64,000 nt of DNA from Dermatobacter hominis (GTDB lineage: Bacteria > Actinomycetota > Acidimicrobiia > Acidimicrobiales > Microtrichaceae), in contig NZ_CP085840.1 in assembly GCF_020715685.1 (NCBI RefSeq), forward strand, positions 620,001 through 684,000, read 5' to 3'. Below the pieces are notes generated by a model. It was not told the origin of the DNA, did not search any database, and saw only the letters and a list, made by a program, of their open reading frames with translations. Below are positions 34,546-43,431 of this stretch, in pieces; position 1 is the first letter of the stretch; every line of letters begins with the position of its first letter. A program made the position numbers and the translations under genes.

Positions 34546-35772
34546 TCAGGCGGTGCGCAGGATGCGGACGGGCAGCTCGCGGGGGCCGCGCACCTGGCCG
34601 GTGGACCAGCGCACGCCCTCGGGATCCGCGAGCTCGTAGTCGGGGACCCGCGCGAGCCACTCCTCGATCGCGATCCGCAGCTCCATGCGGGCGAGGTTCG
34701 AGCCGAGGCACCGGTGGATGCCGAGGCCGAACGCGGCATGGCGGTTCTTGCGCCGGTCGATCACGAACCGGTCGGCGTCCTCGAACGCCTCCGGGTCGCG
34801 GTTGGCGGCCGGGAACGGCAGGAGCACCCAGTCGCCCTCGTGCACCGGGCAGCCACCGAGCTCGGTGTCCTGCGCCACCATGCGGGCCATCGTGACCGGT
34901 GCGTAGAAGCGCAAGAACTCCTCGACCGCGAACGTCATGAGCTCGGGCTCGTCGAGCAGGCGGCGGCGGTCGTCCGCGTGCTGGGCCAGGTGCCACAGCG
35001 AGGCGCCGATGGCGGACCACGTCGTGTCGATGCCCGCGATGAGCGCGAGCGCCACGGTGCCCTCGACGTGGCCGTCCTCGAGCGGCTCCCCGTCGATCTC
35101 CTGCTCCAGCAGGTACGACACGAGGTCGTCGGCCGGCGACTCGCGGTGCTTCGCGATGATCTCCTGCAGGTAGAAGATCATCGAGTCCTCCTCGTCGACC
35201 GGGCCCGACTGGCCCGGCTTCTCGAGGATCCGGTGGATGAAGGTCCGGAAGCGGTCCCCGTCCTCCTTGGGCACGCCCAACATGTGGGCGATCACCCGCA
35301 CGGGGATGTGCTGCGTGTACTCGGTGGCTGCGTCGACCACGTCCCGGTCACCGGTGGTGACGTCGGCGAGCAGGCCGTCGATGAGCTCGGCGCAGAACGA
35401 GCGGGTCAGGTCCTCGAGCGGGGCCACGGCCTTGGGCGAGAACGCCGGCAGGAGGATGCGACGGGCCTTGTCGTGGAACGGCGGGTCGGAGGTGATCGGC
35501 GGCGCGAAGCCGACGGGCGCCGGGGCGAGCGGGCGGAAGTCGCTGACGATCACGCCCCGCGAGCTGAAGTGCTCGGTGTCGTGCGCGACCGTCGAGACGT
35601 CCTCGTGGCGGGTGGGCAGCCACGTGCCGCCGAAGCGGTCGCTGTGGGCCACGGGGCAGCGCTCCCGGAGGTCGTCCCAGATCGCCGGGGCGGCCTGGGC
35701 GTAGGCCTCCTCGGTGTGGTCGAAGTCGGTCGCCCAGTCGACGATCCCCGAACCCTCGGGCGGCTCCAGCAT
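34546..35772 (-). CDS. Cytochrome P450
   Basis: 408 residues, soluble bacterial class I P450. Seen: I-helix AGIDTTW, ExxR in EEFLRFYAP region, and the heme-binding loop FGLGIHRCLG with Cys355. The ATG has GGAGGTGACCG directly upstream, an excellent ribosome-binding site. The gene is followed by its ferredoxin; no ferredoxin reductase is adjacent. The substrate is not predictable. A 24-bp dyad at 35834-35857 sits in the promoter region and probably controls the operon. Confidence 0.94.
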   Translation of the reverse strand: MLEPPEGSGIVDWATDFDHTEEAYAQAAPAIWDDLRERCPVAHSDRFGGTWLPTRHEDVSTVAHDTEHFSSRGVIVSDFRPLAPAPVGFAPPITSDPPFHDKARRILLPAFSPKAVAPLEDLTRSFCAELIDGLLADVTTGDRDVVDAATEYTQHIPVRVIAHMLGVPKEDGDRFRTFIHRILEKPGQSGPVDEEDSMIFYLQEIIAKHRESPADDLVSYLLEQEIDGEPLEDGHVEGTVALALIAGIDTTWSAIGASLWHLAQHADDRRRLLDEPELMTFAVEEFLRFYAPVTMARMVAQDTELGGCPVHEGDWVLLPFPAANRDPEAFEDADRFVIDRRKNRHAAFGLGIHRCLGSNLARMELRIAIEEWLARVPDYELADPEGVRWSTGQVRGPRELPVRILRTA

Positions 35773-35833
35773 CGGTCACCTCCGTGTCGCCCCGGACCGG
35801 TCAGGCCCGGGTCCCCCGTGACGAGCACCGTAT

Positions 35834-35857
35834 CTCGCTGACCATGTGGTCAGTGAG
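35834..35857. promoter_or_regulatory. Operator-like dyad upstream of P450 operon
   Basis: Two 11-nt arms with a 2-nt centre: the inner seven pairs, CTGACCA/TGGTCAG, are perfect, with one mismatch further out. About 62 nt upstream of the P450 start and 123 nt before the sigma gene start. Size and symmetry fit a TetR- or GntR-type homodimer site. No such regulator gene lies in the window. Confidence 0.65.
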
Positions 35858-35979
35858 GTGCCGAACACATGTCACTGCCGGTGACCGACGGTCAGGCACT
35901 GCCCGTCTCTTCAGCCCCACTCTCGATGTCGTGCAGAGGGGGCGCTCGGCGCTCTAGAGAGGGTGTGGAGGTGGTGAGG

Positions 35980-36435
35980 GTGGACGACGACCGGGCGGCC
36001 TTCACGTCGTTCGTCGCGGAGGTGGAACCGCGTCTGAGGCGGGCCTTCTCCCTGCTCCGAGGCCCCGACCTGGGCCGCGACGCCACCGCGGAGGCGTTGG
36101 CCTGGGCCTGGTCCAACTGGTCGACCGTGCAGGCGATGGACAACCCGGCGGGCTACCTGTACCGAGTCGGCGCGAGCCGGACGCGTCCGCCGAAGGCCCG
36201 GTTCGATGCGCTGCACGCGCCGGAGGCGGCGCCGGACTACGAACCGGGGCTGGTCCCCGCGCTCGCCGCGCTGCCCGAGCGACAGCGGACGGTCGTGGTC
36301 CTGGTCCACGGCTGCGGGTGGACGCACCGGGAGGTCGCCGACGCGCTCGACATCTCACGGTCGTCGGTCGGGACGCACGTGGAGCGCGGCATGGCGCGGC
36401 TCCGCGACGAGTTGGGGGTGACCGCACGTGACTGA
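35980..36435 (+). CDS. ECF-type RNA polymerase sigma factor
   Basis: About 151 residues from the GTG at 35980, chosen because GGAGG (35967-35971) lies 8 nt upstream; GTG codons at 35965, 35971 and 35974 are in frame. Region 2 spans FVAEVEPRLRRAFSLLRG to NPAGYLYRVG and is short at its end; region 4 is ALPERQRTVVVLVHGCGWTHREVADALDISRSSVGTHVERGMARLR. It overlaps the next gene by 8 nt, the usual layout for sigma and anti-sigma. Short relative to typical ECF factors. Confidence 0.82.
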   Translation: MDDDRAAFTSFVAEVEPRLRRAFSLLRGPDLGRDATAEALAWAWSNWSTVQAMDNPAGYLYRVGASRTRPPKARFDALHAPEAAPDYEPGLVPALAALPERQRTVVVLVHGCGWTHREVADALDISRSSVGTHVERGMARLRDELGVTARD

Positions 36436-37498
36436 CCTCGAGACGATGATCCGGTCGTGGGCCGACAGAGCTGCCGACGGCGGTCCGACCGCGGTGACCG
36501 CAGACGAGGCGATCGAGCGCTCGACCGCAGCACCGGCCACCCGACGAGGTCCACGCCGCGTGCTGGCAGCCGCGGCGGTCGCCCTCCTCGCCGTCTCGGT
36601 CGCGACCGTGCTCGGCACCCGCGGTGGAGGCGGTGACGACGTGGTGTCGGGACCGCCGCAGCCGTCCAGGTCGACGGCGACTCCCGACGGGGTCCTGCCG
36701 TTCCGGCTGCTCGGCGCGGGGGAAGGTCCGTCAGCGACGATCGGAACGGTCGCGGCGGCGACCACCGTCGCCGAGCTCGACGACCTGTGGTCCGCGGCAG
36801 GTCTCGCCGTGCCCGCGCCGGACGTCGACCTCCGGGACGAGGTCGTCGTCTCGCTCGCCGTGGTGCGCGCGTGCGGTGCGGAGCTCGGCCAACTCGACGC
36901 GATCGCAGGTGTCGTCCAGCCGGACGTCGAGATCCGGCCCTGCGGTGGGCCATCGCCGGCGGCGACGTTCGTGGTCGCGATCGACTGGCAGCGCGTCGGT
37001 GCCGTGCTGCACGTTCGCCTGCCAGGCGCACTCGGGCCGGACGTCGGAAGTCGCGACCTCGTCGTCGCCCGGCCGGGCGACCGCGCGCTGGATGACGCCG
37101 CACCGCCCGACACCGCCGCAGCCTGCGTCGCGGACAACCCCGTCGGTCAGGACCTCGGCGTCCTCCCGGCGAGCGTCGCCGACGCGATCGGCCCCGGCGG
37201 AGCGGCCTGGGGACGCGGGTCGCTCTACACGCTCCCGGTCGGTCCGGACTTCCCGGTGCAGGACGCAGGCGGGCGCCACGACGTCAAGCTGGCGTGGTTC
37301 CGGGCGGCGCCAGGAGACCTGACGCTGAGCGCCACCCGCACGGGCGGCGGCGGCACGTTCGTCGGCGAGGTGCCGTCGGGCTACCAGCCGGTCGGGCTCC
37401 AGGTGTCGGGGCTCTCCTTCGACCGCGCCGGGTGCTGGGTCGTGACCGGGCGCCACGAGGACGGCTCGGAGCTCACGTTCCGCCTCTGGGTCCCATGA
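36428..37498 (+). CDS. Single-pass membrane protein, possible anti-sigma partner
   Basis: 356 residues: a cytoplasmic N-terminus of about 43 residues, one membrane segment (about 45-63) and a large extracytoplasmic domain. No zinc-finger HxxxCxxC anti-sigma motif is visible. The GTG start overlaps the sigma gene end by 8 nt, so tight co-expression is expected. The outer part has several Cys residues that could pair. Role as anti-sigma factor or as regulated lipid/cell-wall sensor is an inference from position only. Confidence 0.75.
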   Translation: MTDLETMIRSWADRAADGGPTAVTADEAIERSTAAPATRRGPRRVLAAAAVALLAVSVATVLGTRGGGGDDVVSGPPQPSRSTATPDGVLPFRLLGAGEGPSATIGTVAAATTVAELDDLWSAAGLAVPAPDVDLRDEVVVSLAVVRACGAELGQLDAIAGVVQPDVEIRPCGGPSPAATFVVAIDWQRVGAVLHVRLPGALGPDVGSRDLVVARPGDRALDDAAPPDTAAACVADNPVGQDLGVLPASVADAIGPGGAAWGRGSLYTLPVGPDFPVQDAGGRHDVKLAWFRAAPGDLTLSATRTGGGGTFVGEVPSGYQPVGLQVSGLSFDRAGCWVVTGRHEDGSELTFRLWVP

Positions 37499-37526
37499 CC
37501 CCCGCCGGAGCTGCCACACTCCGCGC

Positions 37527-38336
37527 ATGTCGTCGGTCGTCATGATCCACGGGGCCTTCCACGAGCTGTGGGGCCCGTTCCGGCTCTGGACCCGCTGGAC
37601 GCCGAGCGTGCTCGACGGCCTGTGGGTCGCAGGCGTCTCGATGCGCGACGTCTCGCTCCCCCGCCTGCAGGACGCGTCCGTCGTCGCGTTCTGGGGCGAC
37701 CTCGTGCGCCCCGAGCCCCGCACGCCCGACCAGCTGGCGGCCGAGACGACTGCGGGCGAGCCGCCGGACGCGGTGGCGGACCTGGTCGAGGGCGTGGGCA
37801 GCACGCAGGGCCCGGGCGGGACCGACCTCGATGCGCTCGTCCACCAGGTCGCCAAGGACACGAACGCCCGCTCCATGGAGCTGCTGGCGCAGTACGTGCT
37901 CGACCCCGACGTGCGGGCGAAGGTGCACGAGCGGCTGGAGCGCCACCTCACGCCCGACACCAGGGTGGTCGTCGCCCACTCCTTGGGCACCGTGATCGCC
38001 TACCAGGTCCTCTGCACGCGCCCCGACCTCGAGGTCGACCTCATCACGCTCGGCTCGCCGCTCGGCGATCCGAACATGGTCTTCCCGCTGCTGCAGCCGG
38101 CACCGGTCGACGGCAAGGGCGTGTGGCCGGCGGCGGTGAAGCGGTGGACGAACGTGGCGGCGGAGGGCGACCTGGCCACCGCGGCGTGCCCGCGCCTCGC
38201 CGAGGCGTTCGGCGACCGCGTCGAGGACCACCTCGTGTTCAACGGGCGCCACGCGCACAACGCCGAGCCGTACCTGAACTCCGTGCCGACCGGCGCCGCG
38301 CTGGCCGACGCGCTCGGCCTCGAGCGCCGCTGCTGA
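37527..38336 (+). CDS. Alpha/beta-hydrolase-like protein
   Basis: 269 residues. An N-terminal MIHGAF oxyanion-type motif, the nucleophile elbow AHSLG (Ser152) and a late His in RHAHNAEPY give a plausible catalytic triad. Lacks signal peptide. A CACACT box 6 nt before the ATG is a weak -10 candidate. The substrate is not predictable; the family is known for esterases and serine-active lipases of the alpha/beta fold. Confidence 0.75.
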   Translation: MSSVVMIHGAFHELWGPFRLWTRWTPSVLDGLWVAGVSMRDVSLPRLQDASVVAFWGDLVRPEPRTPDQLAAETTAGEPPDAVADLVEGVGSTQGPGGTDLDALVHQVAKDTNARSMELLAQYVLDPDVRAKVHERLERHLTPDTRVVVAHSLGTVIAYQVLCTRPDLEVDLITLGSPLGDPNMVFPLLQPAPVDGKGVWPAAVKRWTNVAAEGDLATAACPRLAEAFGDRVEDHLVFNGRHAHNAEPYLNSVPTGAALADALGLERRC

Positions 38337-38379
38337 GCGGGCGTCGGCGGTCGCGGGCGTGCCCGCCGTCCCGGCGGCG

Positions 38380-39495
38380 TCAGTGCGTCGGGACGGCGTC
38401 CGGGTCGGCCGCCACGTGGCGGTCGACGAACGCGTCGAGCGCCATCACGACCCGGGCGGAGGCGTCGGACCACGGCATCAGGATCGGGAAGACGTGGAAC
38501 ATCCCTGGCTCCTCCATGGCCTCGACCTCGACGCCGGCACGGCGCAGCGCGACGACGAAGTCGCGGATCCCGTCGCGGAACATCTCGTCGCCGCCGGAGC
38601 ACACGAACGTCGGCGGGAACCAGTCGGGGTCCGGGGTGGCGTAGATCGCCGACACCCGGGCGTCGCTCGGCTGCACGCCGTGCAGGTACGGCGTGACCGG
38701 CACGTTCCACGGCAGGATGTCGTGCTGGGCGTTGTCGGTGATCGACGGCTGGTCGAGGTCGAGGTCGACCTCGGGCGAGAACAGGAGCAGCGCCGCCGGT
38801 GCCGGCAGGCCCCGATCGGACAGCGCGCCCATCAGCGAGGTGGCGAGCCCACCACCGCCCGAGTCGCCGGCCACGATCAGGTGCGCGGGGTCGACGCCCC
38901 GCTCGAGCAGCGCCGCGTAGACGTCGGCGGCGTCGTGCACCCCGGCCGGGAACGGGAACTCGGGGGCCAGGCGGTAGTCCGCGATGTAGAGCTCGCAGCC
39001 CGTGCCCTTCACGAGCGACGCCGCGAACGCGGAGTACATCATCGGCGAGGTTCCGATGTAGCCGCCGCCGTGCAGGTACAGGATCGTGCCGTCGATCGAC
39101 GCCTTGTGCTCGTCCTCCGCGACGTGGGCGTCGGAGCTGGCCCGGCGCCGGCACCACAGGCCCGGCACGCCGGCGATCTCGTCGCCGGTCAGCTCGACGT
39201 CGTCGGTCATCTCGACGAACGGCGGCATCACGACCTGGCAGAGCTCGTCGAGGACCTTCTCCATCGAACGGAACTCCTCGATCGGGAGACCCATCGAGAA
39301 CCCCATGAACGAGCGCACGACCTGGCGGGTCACCGACCGCCCGACGTTGTCGAGCAGGCTGCCCGGCCCCTCCCACGGCCGACGGAACGGGACGCGGGCG
39401 AGGCCGTTCACCATGTTCTCGGCCAGGCCGACCAGCGTCACCGCAGCGACGGGGACGGACGCGGTCTGCACCTCGGGGCGGTCAGCCATCACCAT
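38380..39495 (-). CDS. Alpha/beta hydrolase, hormone-sensitive-lipase family esterase
   Basis: 371 residues. Seen: the oxyanion-hole motif HGGG (142-145), nucleophile GDSGGG (Ser212), and late GGDEMFRDG and GMFHVF supplying Asp and His. The first 110 residues precede the catalytic fold. Likely a cytoplasmic carboxylesterase. The ATG at 39495 follows TAGCCT by 7 nt; a second ATG lies two codons in. Confidence 0.9.
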   Translation of the reverse strand: MVMADRPEVQTASVPVAAVTLVGLAENMVNGLARVPFRRPWEGPGSLLDNVGRSVTRQVVRSFMGFSMGLPIEEFRSMEKVLDELCQVVMPPFVEMTDDVELTGDEIAGVPGLWCRRRASSDAHVAEDEHKASIDGTILYLHGGGYIGTSPMMYSAFAASLVKGTGCELYIADYRLAPEFPFPAGVHDAADVYAALLERGVDPAHLIVAGDSGGGGLATSLMGALSDRGLPAPAALLLFSPEVDLDLDQPSITDNAQHDILPWNVPVTPYLHGVQPSDARVSAIYATPDPDWFPPTFVCSGGDEMFRDGIRDFVVALRRAGVEVEAMEEPGMFHVFPILMPWSDASARVVMALDAFVDRHVAADPDAVPTH

Positions 39496-39502
39496 GGCGG
39501 AC

Positions 39503-39508
39503 AGGCTA
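39503..39508 (-). promoter_or_regulatory. -10 box of HSL-family esterase gene
   Basis: TAGCCT on the minus strand, 7 nt before the ATG at 39495, no ribosome-binding site. Confidence 0.5.
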
Positions 39509-39523
39509 TTGGGGCACCGGGCG

Positions 39524-39548
39524 GAACCGGCGCAGCCTGCGCCGGTTC
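39524..39548 (-). terminator. Perfect hairpin after ctaG
   Basis: 11-bp perfect stem (39524-39534 and 39538-39548) with a 3-nt loop, just after the ctaG stop on the minus strand and before the promoter of the next gene. Confidence 0.65.
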
Positions 39549-39556
39549 GCGCCGGA

Positions 39557-40465
39557 TCAGCGCGAGGTCGTCGTGGCCGGCGGCCGGCGCAGCGGCGCGC
39601 CGGTGACGGGATCGCGGACGATCGTGCGCCCGGTGGGCCCGGCCTCGCGCTTGTACCAGCGGAACCAGATCACGGCCATCACGGTCCAGATCACCGGGAG
39701 GTTGCCCACCTTCATCAGCACGCCGGCGGTCTGCTGGTCGTTGAGGGCGTCGATGTCGGCGAGCCGGGGCGCCAGCTCGTAGGTGCTGTAGAGCGGCTGG
39801 GACGCGAACGTCAGGAAGCCGCCCGGGATCATCGGCATCAGCGCGGCGGCCGCGAACAGGTAGACGAGCTTGATCGGCGCCGAGCTGGCCCGGGCCTCGG
39901 GGAGCGGGCTGATGATCGGCGTCCACAGGATGAAGCCGGACACGAGCCAGATCATGTCGAGGGCGAACGAGCCGAACTGCGTCGCCCGCAGCGTGTCCAC
40001 GGCGATCGGCGAGTGGGTGACGATCAGGATCACGTTCGAGACGATCGCGGCGACGAGCGGCCGGGCGAGGATCCGGTGCACGCCCTCGAGGTGCAGCGTC
40101 GAGATGATCCGGCGGCCCATCCACTCGGGCGTCCCGAGCATGAGCAGCGGCGCGGCGGCGAGCGTGTAGAGCATGTACTGCATCATGTGGATCGACGAGA
40201 GGTAGCTGGCGCCGAGCGTGCCGATCGGCCAGTCCGACGCGATCCAGAGGAAGGCGATGCCCAGGCCGAACTGCCACGGCCGGCGGCGTCGGCGGGCCCT
40301 CGCCGAGCGGGCGTCGTCGGGGTCCTCGGGCAGCGGCTCGGGCCCGTGGCGCCGCACGGCGACGGCGTAGCCGACGACCATCGCCACGCTGAGCAGCCAG
40401 ACGCCGAGGTACGGCCGGGGCGTCCAGGACCACTTCTCGACGATGGCCGAGCACCACCACCTCAT
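39557..40465 (-). CDS. ctaG: Cytochrome c oxidase assembly protein, CtaG family
   Basis: 302 residues of caa3_CtaG type, about seven membrane segments. Seen: conserved TPEWMGRR, HSPIAVDTL and IPGGFLTFASQPLYSTY. It helps insert copper into subunit I of the terminal oxidase. Lies 52 nt downstream of the PCuAC gene in the same direction, so Sco1, PCuAC and CtaG form a copper-delivery operon. Confidence 0.88.
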   Translation of the reverse strand: MRWWCSAIVEKWSWTPRPYLGVWLLSVAMVVGYAVAVRRHGPEPLPEDPDDARSARARRRRRPWQFGLGIAFLWIASDWPIGTLGASYLSSIHMMQYMLYTLAAAPLLMLGTPEWMGRRIISTLHLEGVHRILARPLVAAIVSNVILIVTHSPIAVDTLRATQFGSFALDMIWLVSGFILWTPIISPLPEARASSAPIKLVYLFAAAALMPMIPGGFLTFASQPLYSTYELAPRLADIDALNDQQTAGVLMKVGNLPVIWTVMAVIWFRWYKREAGPTGRTIVRDPVTGAPLRRPPATTTSR

Positions 40466-40517
40466 GCGGCCATGCTCCCACGCCGCTCGGCGAGCGGACC
40501 AACCGCGGCCGGCACGA

Positions 40518-41018
40518 TCACTCCCCTGCCATCAGGTCGGGGATGTCGGCCACGTCGACGACCTCGGCGACCACCTCGACCGCCGGGGCCCGCTCGAACT
40601 CGAGGCGGAGGGCCAGCGAACCGCCGGCCTCGAGCGGGGATCGGAGGCCCTCGACCATGAGGTGGGCGCCGCCGGGCGTGAAGGCGATCGAGCCACCGCC
40701 CGGGACGACCGTGCCGCCGTCGGCCCCGCCGCCGCCGCCGTCGGCTGCGTCGGTGGTGCCCGGCGCCATCGCCCCCATCGGCTCCACCGATCCGGCGTCC
40801 GGGCTGGAGACGGCCACCAAGGCGTCGTCGGCGCCGGAGTTGGCGATCTCGAGGTACGCCGCCGCGGTGCGGGCGCCGTAGGAGCCGGCGAAGACCCGGC
40901 TGATCGTGAGGTCGCCGGTGGTCACCGTCGGACCGGCCTCCTCGTTGCCGCAGGCGCCCACGACGAGCAGCGTCGCCCCGGTGGCCAGCAGCACGACGGC
41001 GCGCCGCGTCCGGCTCAC
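40518..41018 (-). CDS. Copper chaperone PCu(A)C family lipoprotein
   Basis: 166 residues: lipoprotein signal (VVGAC, Cys about 23), then a PCuAC beta domain with TAAAYLEIANSG, SVEPMGAM, a Gly-rich insertion and PGGAHLMVEGL. The C-terminal His-Leu-Met part of the copper site is present; the first His of the usual HxnM pair is not obvious. A Gly/Ala insertion (DGGGGGADGG) is unusual. The GTG start overlaps the Sco1 stop (GTGA). Confidence 0.85.
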   Translation of the reverse strand: MSRTRRAVVLLATGATLLVVGACGNEEAGPTVTTGDLTISRVFAGSYGARTAAAYLEIANSGADDALVAVSSPDAGSVEPMGAMAPGTTDAADGGGGGADGGTVVPGGGSIAFTPGGAHLMVEGLRSPLEAGGSLALRLEFERAPAVEVVAEVVDVADIPDLMAGE

Positions 41019-41749
41019 CCCTCGGGGGTCTCGACCGGGACGTCGCCGCCGAGCAGGCGCGGGAGGTCGCGGGTCCAGTCGCTCTGGCGGGTGCCGAACG
41101 GGTAGACGATCCGGGCCTCGTCGTCGGGCGCGTACACGATCATCTGCGTGGCGTGGCCGATCGTGCCGCTCGAACCGGTCGACTCCGCCGAGCCCTCCTC
41201 GGCCGGCGGCACCTTGGCGGCCTCCTGGGCGGCGCGCAGCTGGTCGGGTGTGCCGGTCAGGCCGATGAAGCGGGTGTCGAACCGGTCGAGGTACTCGCGG
41301 ATGACCGCGGGCGTGTCGGTCGCCGGGTCGACGGACACGAACACGACGTCGACCTGGTCGCGCACCTGCGGACCCAGCGTCTCCATCGCGGTGTCGAGCG
41401 TGCCGAGGTTGATCGGGCACACGTCGGGGCAGCTCGTGTAGCCGAAGAAGAGGACGGTGAAGTGCCCCGCCGTGCGGTCCCGGAGGTCGAACGGCTTCCC
41501 CGAGGTGTCGGTCAGGACGAGGTCGGGCTTCTCCTGCGGCTCCGGCAGGATCCGACCGGCCCAGGGCTCCTCGGACGGACCCCGGGTCGCCGCCAGGAGC
41601 CCGATGACCACGACGGCGAGCGCGCCGAGCGCGATCAGCGTGATCTGCAGGCGGGGGCGACGGCCCGACGCCCCGCCGGCGGGGCCGTCGACGGTCCCCT
41701 GCGGGGCGGCGCCCTCGGAGGCGCGTTCGTCGTCGACCGGCAGCGTCAT
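41015..41749 (-). CDS. SCO1/SenC family copper-delivery protein
   Basis: 244 residues with one membrane segment (about 36-54) and a thioredoxin-like outer domain. Copper ligands Cys107 and Cys111 (SCPDVCP) and His199 (GHATQ) are present. Delivers copper to the CuA site of cytochrome oxidase. TACCGT lies 10 nt before the ATG, a probable -10 element. First gene of the operon with the PCuAC protein and CtaG. Confidence 0.9.
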   Translation of the reverse strand: MTLPVDDERASEGAAPQGTVDGPAGGASGRRPRLQITLIALGALAVVVIGLLAATRGPSEEPWAGRILPEPQEKPDLVLTDTSGKPFDLRDRTAGHFTVLFFGYTSCPDVCPINLGTLDTAMETLGPQVRDQVDVVFVSVDPATDTPAVIREYLDRFDTRFIGLTGTPDQLRAAQEAAKVPPAEEGSAESTGSSGTIGHATQMIVYAPDDEARIVYPFGTRQSDWTRDLPRLLGGDVPVETPEG

Positions 41750-41844
41750 GGCGACGGCGACGGTACCAGCGGCCCCCCGGCCGGCGGCAGTCGCCCCCTG
41801 CGCCGGGAGGGCGGGCGCCCCCGGTCCCGGGACGGCGGGACCGG

Positions 41845-41850
41845 TACGCT
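41845..41850 (+). promoter_or_regulatory. -10 box of GH5 lipoprotein gene
   Basis: TACGCT 8 nt before the ATG at 41859. Confidence 0.5.
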
Positions 41851-41858
41851 GCGCGCCC

Positions 41859-43356
41859 ATGCGGGGGAACGGGGCGAGGCGGTGGTCGGCGATCGGCGCG
41901 GTGCTGCTGGCGCTGTGCGCCCTGGCCGCGGCCTGCACGTCGCCCGCGCCGCTGGTCGAGCTCGCAGGCCCCGGTGGCCCGGTGTCGGTCGCGGCGCCCG
42001 ACGTCGTCGGGCCGCTCCGCGTCCGGGGCGCCGACCTGGTCGACGCGACCGGACGGGTCGTGCAGGTCCACGGGGTCAACTCGGTGGCCAAGTGGTCGCC
42101 GTGGGTCACGCCGGTGGCGCCGATCGATGGATTCGGGCACGACACGCTGCTGCCCGAGGACCTCGCGGCGCTCGACCGCGACGGCTTCAACGGGGTGCGC
42201 CTCGGCGTGTGGCCCGCGGCGCTGATGCCGGCGCCGGGCGTCGTCGACGAGGCCTACCTGGACCGGGTCGAGGACACCGTCGACGCCCTGTCCGAGCACG
42301 GGATCTGGGTGCTGGTCGACCTGCACCAGGACGTGTTCGAGGGCATGCCGCCGTGGGCGACGACCCCGACGGCGGCAGCGCTGTCCGACGAGGTCGACCC
42401 GGGGCTCTCGGCGGCGATCGGCTGGGCCGCGTCGTACGTGTCACCCCGATCGCTGCAGCAGTGGGACGACTGGTGGTCCGACGCCGAGGTCGCGCCCGGT
42501 CTCGGCGTCGTCGACGCGTACGCGATCGGCGCGGCGCAGCTCGCGCAGCGGGTCGCCGGCCACGACTCGGTGATCGGCGTGGAGCTCGTCAACGAGCCGT
42601 TCCCCGGGTCCCCGGTCCTCCGGTGCGTCCTCGCCGGGTGCCCCGACCTCGACGCGACCGTCGCCACCCGCAACGAGCAGATCACCGAGGCGATCCGAGC
42701 GGTCGCACCGGAGCTGCCGGTCTGGTGGGAGCAGGAGGGCATGTTCCCCACCTACGCCGACGCCGCCACGCCGACACCCGACGTGACGCCGACGTCGTCC
42801 GGGCCGGGCGTGGTGGCGTCGTTCCACACCTACTGCCTCGACACCGACGGCGGGCAGCCCGTGGCGCCGTCCGGCGTGGCCAGCGCGTTCTGCGAGGGCC
42901 TGTTCACGCAGGCCGTCGCCCGCGGCGTCGGGCTCGGTCGACGTTGGGGCGCGCCGGCGGTCCTGACCGAGTTCGGCGCCTCCCGCAGCCCGCTCAACGC
43001 CACGGTCCCGGCCCGGCTCGCCGACGACCAGCTGCTCTCCTGGTTCCACTGGCACCACGGGAGCTACCCGGCCGTGGTCGAGAGCCAGCTCGTCCGCACG
43101 TACGCCCAGGCGACGGCGGGCCGGCCCCTGTCGCAGCGTTTCGACCCCGCCACCGGCGACTTCCGCTTCCGCTTCGCCCCCGACCCCGCAGTCGAGGCGC
43201 CGACGTCGATCGTCGCGCCCCAGCGGGCCTACCCGGACGGCTACGTCGTGGAGGTCACGGGCGGGTCGATCAACGTCCGCGCCCGACGCCGGCAGGCTGA
43301 CCGTCGTCGCCGACACCGGGGCCGACGTCGTCGAGGTGGCGGTCGCCCGGGCCTGA
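41859..43356 (+). CDS. GH5 endoglycoceramidase-like lipoprotein, C-terminal frameshift
   Basis: Lipoprotein signal with lipobox LAAAC (Cys26), then a GH5-like (beta/alpha)8 domain with VELVNEPF (acid/base Glu246), WWEQEG and VLTEFGA (nucleophile Glu371), most like endoglycoceramidase-type glycosidases. About residue 473 (43278-43290) the frame breaks: the continuation that makes sense, LTVVADTGADVVEVAVARA and a TGA at 43354-43356, is in the +1 frame, consistent with one extra base in a C run. In the first frame the ORF runs on to 44762 across the cyclase gene, which is not credible. Either a sequence error or a real C-terminal lesion; the catalytic domain is intact. Confidence 0.82.
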
Positions 43357-43418
43357 CCATCGCCGGCGGCGTGCTCCGGCCGCCCCGCGACCGCCCCCGG
43401 CGCGCCCGGCCCCTCCCG

Positions 43419-43424
43419 TACGAT
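43419..43424 (+). promoter_or_regulatory. -10 box of adenylate cyclase gene
   Basis: TACGAT 7 nt before the ATG at 43432. Leaderless arrangement. Confidence 0.5.
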
Positions 43425-43431
43425 CGGCGCC

